Notes: generated by a model from the sequence alone, not told the origin. Shown: positions 1 to 9,413, counted from the stretch's first letter. The stretch: 64,000 nucleotides of DNA from Nodosilinea sp. E11 (GCF_032813545.1 NZ_CP136520.1:2784001-2848000), one strand, 5' to 3'. A program made the numbers and translations.

Positions 1-89
1 CGCCAATGCTTTCTATCATATGGATGATGATTTCCCTCTGATTAGGCTGCTATAAATGTCTCAATATTGTTTGATTACAAGCCTTTCCA

Positions 90-1211
90 ATGCTAGTCTC
101 CCACTCCTCAGACAACCAAGCTAAGCTAAGCCAAACCTCTGAGGAACTGAGAAGAAATTCTAAAAAAATTATGGAATTATGGGAGAAGCGTGCCCGTGAT
201 GAGGTAAGTGCGTCTATTCACCAGGACTCTCTGGCCTTACAAAACTCTTTACCTTTATATTTAGATCAGCTAGCTGACGAACTCTCTAACCAGTCTAAAA
301 AAACATCTCTTCAAACTGAAGATGTCAAGTTAAAAAATACTCAAATCGGCAGAAATCATGGCCACGAGCGAGCCGGTTATGTTGACTACACTATGAGTCA
401 GCTTATCTTGGAATATCACATCTTGCGGCAGGTAATATTTCAGATTTTAGAAAAAGAAACCCCTTTAAGTCCGCGCGCCCGCGACATTATTATTGACTCC
501 ATTGAGCAAGCCGTTAATGATGCAGCCACTCAATTTTCAGATACGTTGAGAGACATCCAAGAGATGTTTATGGTAACTCTAACTCACGACCTTAGAGGCC
601 CGGTTAATGTTGTAAAGATGGGCACTCAACTGATTCTCCGTCGGTTTGAGCTAGGCGACACCCACTTAGATATTACGGTGAGAATGATTAGCGCCATTGA
701 GCGGATGGATGCCATGATTCAGAACCTGCTCGATGCCAGTCGGCTAAGAGCCGGACAGGGGTTAAAGCTAGAGTTTGAAGACTGCAAGCTGGATCAGCTG
801 CTTCACGAGGTAATTGAAGATTTAAGCTTTACCCATGGCGATCGCTTTGTGATCGTCTCAGAGTCAAATGTGGTCAGCCGTTGCAGTCGCAAACAAATCC
901 GCAGGGTGATTGAAAATCTAGCGGTTAATGCCATCAAGTATGGCGACTCTGATGCCCCCATTACCCTAACCCTACAAAAAACTAGCGACCATATCCAGCT
1001 CGCCATCCACAACCGAGGTAATCCCATTCCTCCAGAGACCCAGGCCATTTTATTTCAGCAGTTTCGTCGTCCCCCCTCGGCAGAGGAAAAAACCGGCTGG
1101 GGTCTAGGTTTATTTTTAGCTAAAAATATTATTGAAGCCCACAGAGGCACCATCGAAATTGACAGCTGTGAGGCTCAAGGGACAAAGTTTGTTATTAGAC
1201 TGCCTAAGTAG
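90..1211 (+). CDS. Sensor histidine kinase, soluble, no partner regulator nearby
   Basis: A 373-residue cytoplasmic histidine kinase. Residues 1-150 form a helical input region resembling the RsbRD-type N-terminal sensor domain (an inference from the W-E-K-R start and helical pattern). The phosphoacceptor box TLTHDLRGPV has its histidine at about residue 166, the N-box is ENLAVNAIKYG near 275-285, and the G2 box GWGLGL is at 336-341. The usual DxGxG G1 box is replaced by HNRGNPI, which is common in this group. There are no membrane segments, so the signal is probably internal. No response regulator gene adjoins it, so its partner is unknown. ATG at 90 lacks a clear ribosome binding site. Kinase assignment is firm; the input signal is not known. 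Confidence 0.9.
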   Translation: MLVSHSSDNQAKLSQTSEELRRNSKKIMELWEKRARDEVSASIHQDSLALQNSLPLYLDQLADELSNQSKKTSLQTEDVKLKNTQIGRNHGHERAGYVDYTMSQLILEYHILRQVIFQILEKETPLSPRARDIIIDSIEQAVNDAATQFSDTLRDIQEMFMVTLTHDLRGPVNVVKMGTQLILRRFELGDTHLDITVRMISAIERMDAMIQNLLDASRLRAGQGLKLEFEDCKLDQLLHEVIEDLSFTHGDRFVIVSESNVVSRCSRKQIRRVIENLAVNAIKYGDSDAPITLTLQKTSDHIQLAIHNRGNPIPPETQAILFQQFRRPPSAEEKTGWGLGLFLAKNIIEAHRGTIEIDSCEAQGTKFVIRLPK

Positions 1212-1248
1212 GCAGTTGAGAAACAGCTACCCCGCCATCGGGTGGCTT

Positions 1249-1350
1249 ATACCAAATCCGAATTCCATACCCTCGATTTCCAGTTGACCAACCCGTAGGA
1301 GCGCATGACATGCACCCTCCAGAATCGGCGGTAGCCCAGCAGGATTTGGT
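1249..1350 (+). repeat. Dispersed 105-bp intergenic repeat, copy A
   Basis: Begins ATACCAAATCCG and ends GGATTTGGT, so its ends are inverted repeats of each other. The interior matches the copies at 40904 and 61076 (same strand) and at 9491 and 51165 (opposite strand). It lies between the convergent kinase and glycine-zipper genes. It has no coding capacity and is probably a non-autonomous MITE or REP-type element. Confidence 0.75.
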
Positions 1351-1411
1351 CTGGGGGCGTCAATAGAGAAGCGTAAATAATTTAGGCTGGCGCGAAGCTA
1401 TTGCATCGACC

Positions 1412-1439
1412 GGTGAAAGGCGCGATCGCGCCTTTCACC
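1412..1439. terminator. Perfect 28-bp palindrome centred on a HIP1 site
   Basis: GGTGAAAGGCGCGA is followed directly by its exact reverse complement. The octamer GCGATCGC at 1422-1429 forms the centre. It lies between two convergent genes, where a bidirectional transcription stop would be expected, but there is no T-run on either side, so a factor-independent terminator is only a possibility. Confidence 0.5.
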
Positions 1440-1457
1440 CTAAGTTCAGCTAGCCGC

Positions 1458-1982
1458 CTACTTCAGATCGCTGTCAGTAGCAGCAGCACCGTACTCGAGC
1501 CGGTGCCAAGCATCTTGACTGGCGTATCGAGCCCGATCCCAACCTAGGCGACCCGCACCATACTGCTCTTCATATCGCTGTTTTAGGTGGGGCTCAGCCT
1601 GTTGATAGGAGAGGCCTTGGCGCGAGTAGGTTGAGTAGCCTTCGTAGCCTGTACGGTAGGCGGGGCTGTAATCGTCGTAGGTATAGTTAGGCTCGATGTA
1701 GGGACGACTGCTGTAGTTCTGACGCCAGTAGTGGTCCTCAATGGTGGGGTCGAGGGTCTCTGCCACTCCTTTACCGAGTAAGCCTCCAGCCACAGAACCA
1801 ACGACGGCCCCTACCGCACCGCCAACCGGGCCACCGACAATTACGCCAACGGCAGTACCAATTGTGCCTGCCCCAACGGCTCCTACCCCAGTGCCTACCG
1901 GGCGAGCTCCTTGCTCACCGGTAATGGGATCAGGATTGCTGTCGGAGTGAGGATGAACATGGGCTTCTTCGTTAATAGTCAT
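1458..1982 (-). CDS. Glycine-zipper protein with C-terminal YWR-type domain
   Basis: About 174 residues from the ATG at 1982, which has a GGAAG ribosome binding site upstream and fits better than a start at 2102. A short polar N-terminus is followed by a glycine-zipper stretch (repeats such as GGPVGGAVGAVVG, roughly residues 30-75) that can insert into or pack within a membrane. The C-terminal 90 residues are rich in aromatic residues (YWRQNY, YDDYSPAYRTGYEGYSTY, RLGWDRARYASQDAW). The same C-terminal domain is encoded alone at 26247-26555. Similar domains are found in many stress-related bacterial proteins without a known function. Function unknown; a membrane-associated role is inferred. Confidence 0.75.
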   Translation of the reverse strand: MTINEEAHVHPHSDSNPDPITGEQGARPVGTGVGAVGAGTIGTAVGVIVGGPVGGAVGAVVGSVAGGLLGKGVAETLDPTIEDHYWRQNYSSRPYIEPNYTYDDYSPAYRTGYEGYSTYSRQGLSYQQAEPHLKQRYEEQYGAGRLGWDRARYASQDAWHRLEYGAAATDSDLK

Positions 1983-2485
1983 GCTAGTTAAACTTCCATA
2001 GTAAAAACTGCTATTCAACAGTCGCCAATCCACAGCATGGCCTGAAGAAATAGCTCCGTTGAACTCATGATTCAACCCTACTGATTGACTGAGTCGATGC
2101 AATCGACTGTAGGTCGGGACTTGTCTTATCCAAAGGCAGAGATATTGGCCTATAGATTGTGAGTGAAGCGTTGAATGGGTTTAGGAAGTACCTCGCACAT
2201 GCCCGAGGGGAAACCAACCAGGTTTGCTGCGGTTGGGTTTTGTCCGCCGCCCCCACCTAGGGGGCCGCGAGGTTTAGCTTGACGTCGCACTAGGCTGCGA
2301 TCGCATCAGTAGTTGCCGTTAACTCGATCAAGATCTCGCGAGGTCATGGCCCAGCGCCGAGGACAGATAAGCGCAGAGCCATGGCTCACACCTGAGCGGG
2401 ATCAAAGGCTGTAGTTCCTGTAGTTATGGACACGATTCTTTCAAACAAGTTAAAGTGGTACTGAGTATGAATTAACGCTTCCACT
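1983..2485. other. Intergenic region between divergent genes
   Basis: About 500 bases between the divergent glycine-zipper and Fur-family genes. It must carry promoters for both, but I cannot name a convincing -35/-10 pair or a Fur/PerR-like operator. No open reading frame here is supportable. Confidence 0.4.
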
Positions 2486-2929
2486 ATGGATGATCAAGCT
2501 GCGCTCACCTCTCCCATTACATCGCTGGAAGCGGCTATTGAGCGCTGCCAGTCTCTAGGCATGCGGCTGAGTCGGCAACGACGCTACATTCTAGAACTGC
2601 TTTGGCAGCATCAGGAGCACCTCTCCGCCCGAGAAATCTACAATCGCCTCAACCAGCAAGGTCGGGAGATTGGCCATACTTCGGTCTACCAAAACCTTGA
2701 TGCTCTCTCTGAGCAGGGCATCATTGAATGCGTTGAACGCGCCGATGGTCGTCTCTATGGCCACCTCAGCGACTCCCACAGCCACGTCAACTGCCTCGAT
2801 ACCAACGAGATCATCGACATTCAGGTGACTCTGCCAACCGACCTGATCGAGCAGATCGAGGCCCGCACTGGGGTCACCATTACCGATTATCGTATCGACT
2901 TTTTTGGCACTACCGCAGCGGTGCAGTAG
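2486..2929 (+). CDS. Fur-family transcriptional regulator
   Basis: 147 residues, the usual Fur length. An N-terminal winged helix (MRLSRQRRYILELLW near 26-40, then the recognition segment HTSVYQNLDAL near 64-74) is followed by a dimerisation domain with the metal-site segment H98-x-H100-VNCLDTNEIIDI. The second cysteine of the usual structural-zinc CxxC pair is a threonine (C103-L-D-T106) and there is no C-terminal CxxC, so the structural zinc site appears to be absent. This makes it a divergent member rather than a typical Fur, Zur or PerR. It probably represses metal or peroxide genes as a dimer on DNA. The effector cannot be told from sequence. Confidence 0.88.
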   Translation: MDDQAALTSPITSLEAAIERCQSLGMRLSRQRRYILELLWQHQEHLSAREIYNRLNQQGREIGHTSVYQNLDALSEQGIIECVERADGRLYGHLSDSHSHVNCLDTNEIIDIQVTLPTDLIEQIEARTGVTITDYRIDFFGTTAAVQ

Positions 2930-2962
2930 GGGCACACCATTTGTGAACCCCTAGATAACGCT

Positions 2963-3766
2963 CTAGCTCGATCGCACTGGTCGCCGCTGGGGTTCGGGCT
3001 TAGGGGGTGCCAAGAGCTGCACCATAGGATCGATCAGCCAAGGAGCCAACCGTTGGGTCCAGATAGCGGCGTGGCTCTGCCAACCCACCAAAATCTCAGC
3101 CTGGCCTCGATTGAGGCCCCGCACGAGGGCGGCCGCTACCTGGTCTGGGGTTGAGGGCTGCACTCCGCGAAACCACTCGAAGCCCTTCACCATATCGGTG
3201 TCGGTCAGGGAGGGCAACAGCGCCACGACCCTGACCCGGTGCGGGGCCAGTTCGCTACGCAGGGCCTGGGTAAAGCCCACGATCGCAAATTTGGTCGCTG
3301 AGTAGGTGGCCATGGTGGGGGCCGCCACCTTACCCATCAGGCTCGAAACGTTGACGATGCAGCCTTCTTGGCGCACGGCCATACGGCGGGCCACCAAGCG
3401 GGTGACCGTGTAGAGGCCGATTAAATTGGTCGAAATTTCAGACTGCACCTGGGGTAGCTTGGCCTGCAAAAATGGGACTTGATGGGCGACCCCAGCACAG
3501 TTGACCAGCAGATGCACCGGGCCGTGGTGCTGCCAGGCGCGGGCAATCACCACATTGGCCTGAATGGGGTCACTCAGGTCGACCGGCAGCACAACAGCCT
3601 CGGCCCCTAACTGCCGCACCTCGGTGGCGACGGCCTCTAAGCGCTGGGCGTTGCGGGCCACCAGCAAAATACGCTGCATACCCTGACGGGCTAGGGCGTG
3701 GGCAATGGCGCGGCCAATGCCGCGAGACGCTCCGGTGACCAGAGCGGTTTTACCGTAAAAATCCAT
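2963..3766 (-). CDS. Short-chain dehydrogenase/reductase (SDR)
   Basis: 267 residues, the standard length for a classical SDR. It shows the cofactor-binding TGASRGIG at 11-18, NCAG at 89-92, the catalytic serine in NVSS near 139-142, and the YxxxK pair Y155/K159. It is therefore an NAD(P)-dependent oxidoreductase acting on a hydroxyl or keto substrate; the substrate is not evident. A strong AGGAGG ribosome binding site lies just upstream of the ATG at 3766. It converges on the Fur-family gene with about 33 bp between stops. No operon partner is visible. Confidence 0.9.
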   Translation of the reverse strand: MDFYGKTALVTGASRGIGRAIAHALARQGMQRILLVARNAQRLEAVATEVRQLGAEAVVLPVDLSDPIQANVVIARAWQHHGPVHLLVNCAGVAHQVPFLQAKLPQVQSEISTNLIGLYTVTRLVARRMAVRQEGCIVNVSSLMGKVAAPTMATYSATKFAIVGFTQALRSELAPHRVRVVALLPSLTDTDMVKGFEWFRGVQPSTPDQVAAALVRGLNRGQAEILVGWQSHAAIWTQRLAPWLIDPMVQLLAPPKPEPQRRPVRSS

Positions 3767-4553
3767 GGGAAACCTCCTGCTGAGTCTGCAATAGACATCA
3801 GCGTGATCGAGTATTGGTTAAGTAACGGGCTCGAACAGTAATCGAAAATTTGGGCGTAGGTTATTGGCCAACGGGAAGCACAGGCCAAAGGATTGAAGAC
3901 CTTGCGGGGCTAGCTAGCGGCTTGGTTGTGTCTAGGCGAGTGAGGGTGCGATCGCCTAGGTAACGCTGGCTTTAGAGGTACCCCTCGGGGGGCGCGGCAC
4001 TGTCCTAAAGCCTGAATGGCTGAATTTGGGTCATGGTTTTTAGCTCTCCTTAGCGAAAGACCTTTTGAACCATTGACTCAGACCTTAGCACCGGGATCAG
4101 GCACCGACAACGATCCTGAATGAAGTCGGCAGATTGTAACAGTGCTTATCAGCTTTCTCAGAAATGAGTGCGGGGAAAACGCTAGTTTTCCAGATGCAAC
4201 TTTTTATAGCCTTCAGAGAATTCTGATTCTACAAACGCCCTGGGAATCTGCATGCGTCTATGAGAGCGATCGCAGCTAGGAACCTAAATCTGAGAAACCT
4301 AACTTGTATCCTAAGTTACGTATCGTTGTATTACACAAAGCAACGTTGCCCGGCTATTTGCCCGAAGGGCGAGCGCTGGCTGTGGACTATCCCGGCCTTG
4401 CTGGTGAGAAACTACCGCCGGAGAATCCCTATGATGGGGATTTGAGTGTGGGAGTCTGCTGCTTGGCCCCAGGCTCTGACTAGCCCACTTCGGCCTAGCG
4501 CTATCCCTAGCAGCTTTTCGCCTAGCCGCATCTCCAGGAGGCATCCCCCGTTA
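3767..4553. other. Intergenic region, no gene supported
   Basis: About 790 bases. Short frames here lack a ribosome binding site and family resemblance. An imperfect inverted repeat (GCTTTAG near 3969 with CTAAAGC near 4005) could form a weak hairpin. The right end carries AGGAGG at 4536-4541, the ribosome binding site for the next gene. Confidence 0.4.
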
Positions 4554-5861
4554 ATGAGCGTTGACCCCATTTCTACCAGGGCTGCGGCCCCCAGCGATAT
4601 TGTGATTCTCTCTAACGGACCGGGGGAGATTTCGACCTGGGTACGCCCGGTGGTGCGGGCGCTACGGGCGATGCTGCCCGATCCAGCCCAGGCGCGCATC
4701 TCCGTCGTACTGGCCCCCTGCGCCAACGCCTCGGGGCGCGAGGCCGCGATGGCCCGCAGTTTGCCAGAGGTCGATCGCGTACAGGGGCCAGCGCATTTTT
4801 TCCCCTTTCTACTGACCGGCAAAACCGCCGATAGTTGGAACTGGCACCCCCAAGGCGTCGTGCTGTTTCTCGGCGGCGATCAGATTTATCCTGTGATCAT
4901 TGGCAAACGCCTGGGCTATCGCACTGTGATCTATGCCGAGTGGGATGCCCGTTGGCACCGCTGGATCGATCGGTTTGGCTGTATGACTGCCTCGGTGGTA
5001 GAGGCGGCACCGGCCCAGTTTCGGGCCAAGTGTGAGGTGATTGGCGATCTGATGGCGGATGTGCAGGGCACAGGCGATCGCCAGGAAGTGTGCGATCGCC
5101 TGCATCTTCAGCCCGACTACGATCTAATCGGCCTAATGCCCGGATCTAAAAAGGACAAACTCACTGTCGGCCTCCCCTTTTGCCTGGGCATTGCTGAGGC
5201 CGTTCACCGCTTGCGCCCCCAGACTCAGTTTGTCATTCCCGTCGCGCCGATGCTCTCCTTGACGGCCCTGGCGCAGTTTGCCGATGCCCAGCGAAATCCC
5301 GATATGCATCTGTTTGAGGGGGCAGTGACGGCAGAACTCGTCGAGGCCAATTCTCCCCTGCCTCGGCTGCGCACCCCCAGTGGCCTGGAGGTGCTGCTGT
5401 GGCAAGAGCACCCCGCCTACGAGGTGATGGGGCTGATGCAGTTCTGTATTACCACCGTCGGGGCCAATACCGCCGAGTTGGGTGCCCTCGCCGTGCCCAT
5501 GATGGTGCTGCTACCTACCCAAAAACTAGAGGTGATGAAAGCCTGGGACGGCATTCCTGGTTTGCTGGCCAACCTGCCCTTGGTCGGCAATGGCTTTGCC
5601 AAGCTGATCAACACTCTGGTGCTGCGACAAATATATAAGGAGGGAAAACTCTTTGCCTGGCCCAATATCTGGGCCAAGCGAGAAGTCGTGCCCGAACGCT
5701 TAGGAGCGCTCAACCCCGAGACCATAGCGGCCCAGGTGGTGGACTACTTAGACCATCCCGAGCAGTTGACCACCATGCGCCACGCGCTGCGATCGGTGCG
5801 GGGCGAAGCTGGAGCCTCGGCCAAGCTAGCGGCAATGGTCGTCGAAGCGCTAAGGTCGTGA
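4554..5861 (+). CDS. LpxB-like glycosyltransferase-fold protein
   Basis: 435 residues from the ATG at 4554, which follows an AGGAGG ribosome binding site; a longer reading from 4446 has none. The protein opens with IVILSNGPGEISTWVRPVV, the GPGE motif typical of a cyanobacterial family related to lipid-A-disaccharide synthase (LpxB, GT-B fold). The late segment TTVGANTAELGALAVPMMV corresponds to the sugar-nucleotide binding side of such enzymes. It could build a glycolipid of the outer membrane, but the substrates are not known for this branch. Its stop overlaps the possible GTG start of the following transporter, so the two are probably cotranslated. Confidence 0.75.
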   Translation: MSVDPISTRAAAPSDIVILSNGPGEISTWVRPVVRALRAMLPDPAQARISVVLAPCANASGREAAMARSLPEVDRVQGPAHFFPFLLTGKTADSWNWHPQGVVLFLGGDQIYPVIIGKRLGYRTVIYAEWDARWHRWIDRFGCMTASVVEAAPAQFRAKCEVIGDLMADVQGTGDRQEVCDRLHLQPDYDLIGLMPGSKKDKLTVGLPFCLGIAEAVHRLRPQTQFVIPVAPMLSLTALAQFADAQRNPDMHLFEGAVTAELVEANSPLPRLRTPSGLEVLLWQEHPAYEVMGLMQFCITTVGANTAELGALAVPMMVLLPTQKLEVMKAWDGIPGLLANLPLVGNGFAKLINTLVLRQIYKEGKLFAWPNIWAKREVVPERLGALNPETIAAQVVDYLDHPEQLTTMRHALRSVRGEAGASAKLAAMVVEALRS

Positions 5862-7108
5862 TACTGCACTGGCGCAAGCGATCGATGACCCACCCACCCG
5901 TAGCCAAACCGATTCTCTGGGGACCCGTGTGGGGGCTGGCGCTCATGCAGGGAGCAATCACGCTGCTGTGGGTGATTTACAACCTCTATCTGGTGCAGCT
6001 CCTCACCCAGCTGGGGTTTCCACCAGGGCTGGCGGTGAGCTTACTGGTGCTAGAGAACCTGCTGGCCATGGTGATCGAACCGCTGATGGGCACCTTTTCT
6101 GACCAAATGCAGCACCAGATCGGCACTCGCTTACCCCTGATTAGTTTGGGGGTAATGCTGACGGTGGCCCTGTTTATTGTGATTCCCACGGCGCTGATCT
6201 GGGGTCAGGGGCCTCTTCGCTGGGGGTTGCCGCTGCTGCTGGTGGCCTGGGCCATGGCGATGGCGGTGTTTCGCAGTCCAGCCCTGTCACTGCTGGGGCG
6301 CTACGCTATGGGCACTCAGCTGCCTCAAGCGGCGAGCATTCTCACGCTGGTGGGAGGGCTGTCGGGGGCCATGGGGCCGATAGCTGGGCCATTTATTTTG
6401 GGGTTGGGGCCATTCGTGGCGTTTACCCTAGGCTCTGGAGTACTGCTGTTGGCATCCCTGACCCTACGCTGGGCTGGGCCAACCCGCAAAGTAGAGCCTC
6501 CCAGAGACGCCATGCCGGTTAGCATACCAGCCGACATGGCCGCTCACCCAGGGGTGAGTTCGCTGCCCTGGGCGGCGTTGGGGCTGGTCTTTGGAGCTGG
6601 TGTTGGGGTCGGTTTGGGCTTTCGGCTCGTGATGACAGCCTTACCAGCCGCCTTGACCCAGAGAGTGCCAGGAGCCAATGTTCCCCTGGTGCTGGGGGCG
6701 CTGTTTATTGCCCTGGCCCTGACGGCGATTCCGGCGGGGCAGATGGCTCGTCGCCTGGGCAATCGCCGGGCGATGGTGCTAGGGCTAAGCGCTATGGCAG
6801 GTCTCGCGATTTTAGTCGGGGTAGTTTCGAGCACGGCGGTAGGGGTAGTGCTGGCAGCCCTGTTTGGGGCGGCCCTAAGTTTGGTGTCTAACGGTACCCT
6901 GCCCTTTGCCCTGGCAATGGTGCCGCCCACTCGGGCAGGGGTGGGTACCGGCACGTACTTCAGCGGTGGTGCCCTCGCCGCCAGCCTGGGAGGCGGGCTG
7001 TTTAGCAATAGCGGCCTGGCCCCCGCGCTGCTGACCCTGATCGCCGCCGTAGCCTTTTTGCTGGCTGGCCTGTGCGTAGGGTATAGCCGCCGGTTTAGTC
7101 AGGGGTAG
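5858..7108 (+). CDS. Major facilitator superfamily transporter
   Basis: About 416 residues with some twelve hydrophobic segments (for example GLALMQGAITLLWVIYNLYL near 24-43 and VFGAGVGVGLGFRLVMTA in the second half). After the second segment comes EPLMGTFSDQMQHQIGTRLP, a form of the MFS loop motif resembling the MelB/SLC45 group. It moves a small solute across the inner membrane; the solute is unknown. The GTG at 5858 overlaps the preceding stop by four bases (GTGA) and would couple translation. An ATG at 5885 is the alternative start. Pairing with the LpxB-like gene hints at envelope or glycolipid work, an inference from context only. Confidence 0.82.
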   Translation: MILHWRKRSMTHPPVAKPILWGPVWGLALMQGAITLLWVIYNLYLVQLLTQLGFPPGLAVSLLVLENLLAMVIEPLMGTFSDQMQHQIGTRLPLISLGVMLTVALFIVIPTALIWGQGPLRWGLPLLLVAWAMAMAVFRSPALSLLGRYAMGTQLPQAASILTLVGGLSGAMGPIAGPFILGLGPFVAFTLGSGVLLLASLTLRWAGPTRKVEPPRDAMPVSIPADMAAHPGVSSLPWAALGLVFGAGVGVGLGFRLVMTALPAALTQRVPGANVPLVLGALFIALALTAIPAGQMARRLGNRRAMVLGLSAMAGLAILVGVVSSTAVGVVLAALFGAALSLVSNGTLPFALAMVPPTRAGVGTGTYFSGGALAASLGGGLFSNSGLAPALLTLIAAVAFLLAGLCVGYSRRFSQG

Positions 7109-7177
7109 CCATGGGGTGTTGGGGGTCGGCAGTCTGGAGTTAGGCAGAATTCTGACCAAACACCCGATACCCGACAC

Positions 7178-8089
7178 CTAAGCCCTAACCAAGGCTTCAG
7201 GCTGACGCGTCACTTCGAGGTAAACATGCTCTAGCCTGACGGGATGACGCGCGATCGAGTCGAGGGGAATACCCGCAAATTGGTCGATTAAATCCTTGAG
7301 TTCGAGCTGATCGGGCACCCAAAACGCCAAATCGCCACCGTAGAGGCGGTGAGGATAGCCCAGCTGCTGAGCCCGGGCGATCGCACTCTTGGGATCCGCT
7401 GTTTCCACAGTGACGATCTCCTGGGCGGGAATGCGCGATCGCAGCTCTGCGAGGGTGCCCTCGGCTAGCAGTTGCCCCTGGCCTAAAATACCGATGCGCT
7501 GGCACAGCCGCTCCACTTCATCCAGCAGGTGGGAGGTCAGCAGCACCGTTACCCCCATTGCCTTAAACTGGCGAATCAACTGCCACAGCTCTTGGCGGGC
7601 TTCGATATCGAGCCCGGTGGTGGGTTCGTCAAGAATCACCAGCTTGGGGCGGTGAATCATGGCAGCCGCCATGCTCAGCCGCCGCTGCATGCCGCCGCTG
7701 AGGCGCTCGACTGGGGTGTGCTTTTGCGCTAACAGATTGACCGACTCCAGGCACACATCGACCCGTCGCAGGCAATCTTGGCGAGAGAGACCGTAGAGTC
7801 GGCCAAAAAAGAACAGGTTGTCGCTACAGGTGAGGCTGCCGTAGAGCAGGTTGCTCTGGGGCATGACACCGACCCAGGCTTTGGTAGCCTCTCCGGCGGG
7901 GCGATCGCCGATGGTGACCCTGCCGCCATCGGCCTTGAGCAACCCGCAGATGATGTTAATGGTGGTGGTTTTGCCCGCCCCATTGGGGCCTAGCAAGCCA
8001 TAAATTTCCCCCGGCTGTAGGGTAATGGTGAGGTCGTGCAGTACTGACTTGGTCCCGTAGCGCTTCGACAAATTTTCAAGTTTTAGCAT
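7178..8089 (-). CDS. ABC transporter ATP-binding protein
   Basis: 303 residues. Walker A GPNGAGKT at 34-41, signature LSGGMQ at 130-135, Walker B LVILDEP at 150-156, and the H-loop in LLTSHLLDEV. The C-terminal 80 residues resemble the extension of CcmA/DrrA/NodI-type exporter ATPases. It would power an export permease by ATP hydrolysis at the inner membrane. No permease gene adjoins it on either side, so its membrane partner must be encoded elsewhere. It ends 69 bp from the convergent MFS gene. ATG at 8089 is used; only about 106 bp separates it from the divergent NTF2-like gene. Confidence 0.9.
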   Translation of the reverse strand: MLKLENLSKRYGTKSVLHDLTITLQPGEIYGLLGPNGAGKTTTINIICGLLKADGGRVTIGDRPAGEATKAWVGVMPQSNLLYGSLTCSDNLFFFGRLYGLSRQDCLRRVDVCLESVNLLAQKHTPVERLSGGMQRRLSMAAAMIHRPKLVILDEPTTGLDIEARQELWQLIRQFKAMGVTVLLTSHLLDEVERLCQRIGILGQGQLLAEGTLAELRSRIPAQEIVTVETADPKSAIARAQQLGYPHRLYGGDLAFWVPDQLELKDLIDQFAGIPLDSIARHPVRLEHVYLEVTRQPEALVRA

Positions 8090-8195
8090 GCAGGCCTACA
8101 ACTTTAGAGCCGGAGGTGGTTGCCTCCCCCCGCCGTTGGTTATGCTCAAGACAGGAGGCAGGGAAACGCCCCTGTATCTTATCAGTGAGGACCCT

Positions 8196-8585
8196 ATGGC
8201 TGGCGATCGCGAACTGGTCTTGGCCGCAAACAAAGCTTTCTACCGATCCTTTGAGAAGAAGGACCTAGAGGCCATGGAAGCGGTCTGGTCAAAGGGCATG
8301 GGCTGTCTGTGCATTCATCCGGGGCGCGATGCCCTCAAGGGCTGGGCCGACATCCGTGACGCCTGGGAGCGCATTTTTCAAAACACCAGCTATTTAGAGG
8401 TAGACATCGACATTCTCACTGTCGAGGTCAGCGGCGATCTGGCCTACGTAGTGCTGATCGAAAACGTGCTGCAAATTAGCAGCGGTCGCCGCCTAGAGGG
8501 CCAATCTATGGCCACCAACGGGTTTGAGCGCATGGCTGGGCAGTGGTACATGATCCACCACCACGGTAGCCCCGTCGTCGATTGA
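8196..8585 (+). CDS. SnoaL-like / NTF2-like fold protein
   Basis: 129 residues from the ATG at 8196, which has a GAGG ribosome binding site six bases upstream; an in-frame start at 8088 would overlap the divergent ABC gene. The pattern (helical start LVLAANKAFYRSFEKKDLEA, then GCLCIHPG, then WADIRDAWERIF, then a strand-rich end with WYMIHHHGS) is that of the cone-shaped NTF2-like/SnoaL-like superfamily found in many cyanobacteria. Such proteins are small enzymes or ligand binders. A role here is not known. It is probably transcribed alone. Confidence 0.78.
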   Translation: MAGDRELVLAANKAFYRSFEKKDLEAMEAVWSKGMGCLCIHPGRDALKGWADIRDAWERIFQNTSYLEVDIDILTVEVSGDLAYVVLIENVLQISSGRRLEGQSMATNGFERMAGQWYMIHHHGSPVVD

Positions 8586-8738
8586 GCCCAGCGCCTGCGA
8601 TCGCCCTAATGTAAGCCTTGCCAGCACAAGTTATAACGGAGCGCATCCTCCCTGAGGTTAATTTTTGCCGCAACTTTAGCTTGGCTCAACCTGAAGTCGA
8701 TATTCTACACATACTATTTGTGGCTTTGGAGACCGACG

Positions 8739-9413
8739 ATGAGTAGCTTTAGCTCTGATTTATCTAGTCGAGATTACACCGTCAACATTGGCGATTACTT
8801 TGGCCGGGGGTGGTCAATTTTTAAGCAGCAAGCACTGCTCTTTGTCTTGTTTACCGTGATGCTGGTGGCAATCCAAGTTGTGATCGCCATACTGCCATTT
8901 CCCCTAGGGGCAAGAAGTGAAGAGGGCGGCGTTGGAGGCATTTTGAACGTTGCCTTCAACGTGATTTCCCCAGTGCTGTCAGCCGGTTACTACTTCGTTG
9001 CCTTTCAGGTAGCGAGGGGGCGTAGTGTTAGCTTCAATGATTTCTTTCTGGGTTTTAACAAGTTTTTACCCATCTTTCTCACAGCCCTAGTGTCTACCCT
9101 CTTGACAGCTATTGGGTTTGTGTTTCTGCTGTTGCCTGGCATTTATCTGGCGATCGCTTATTTGTTTGCTCAACCTCTAGTAATCGACAAAAGCGCAGAC
9201 TTTTGGCAAGCGATGGAAACCAGCCGCAAGCTGATTACCAAGAAATGGTTTTCGTTTTTTGCACTGCTGCTGGCAATTTTCGTGCTCAACCTGGGCGGTG
9301 CCCTGCTGCTGGGCATCGGTTTACTGGTGACTCTGCCGCTGTCGGTCTGCATTGTGGCGGCGGCCTACGAAGACATTGTGGGCCTCAACTCTGTCGCTGA
9401 CGCGGAGATCTAA
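8739..9413 (+). CDS. Polytopic membrane protein, YciC/DUF975-like
   Basis: 224 residues from the ATG at 8739. A short cytoplasmic start is followed by about five or six hydrophobic segments. The central segment LLPGIYLAIAYLFAQPLV followed by FWQAMETSRKLITKKWF matches the pattern of YciC/DUF975-type proteins of unknown function. It probably sits in the inner or thylakoid membrane. It has no evident operon partner. A copy of the dispersed repeat and a strong hairpin lie downstream. Confidence 0.7.
   Translation: MSSFSSDLSSRDYTVNIGDYFGRGWSIFKQQALLFVLFTVMLVAIQVVIAILPFPLGARSEEGGVGGILNVAFNVISPVLSAGYYFVAFQVARGRSVSFNDFFLGFNKFLPIFLTALVSTLLTAIGFVFLLLPGIYLAIAYLFAQPLVIDKSADFWQAMETSRKLITKKWFSFFALLLAIFVLNLGGALLLGIGLLVTLPLSVCIVAAAYEDIVGLNSVADAEI

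Noticed and set aside
1741..1950. Pro/Thr-rich reading frame on the plus strand inside the glycine-zipper gene
   Set aside because: It is the antisense of a glycine/alanine-rich coding stretch; no ribosome binding site and no family resemblance.
7178..8089. Idea that the ABC ATPase belongs to a complete exporter here
   Set aside because: No permease frame exists within several kb on either side; it is an orphan in this window.
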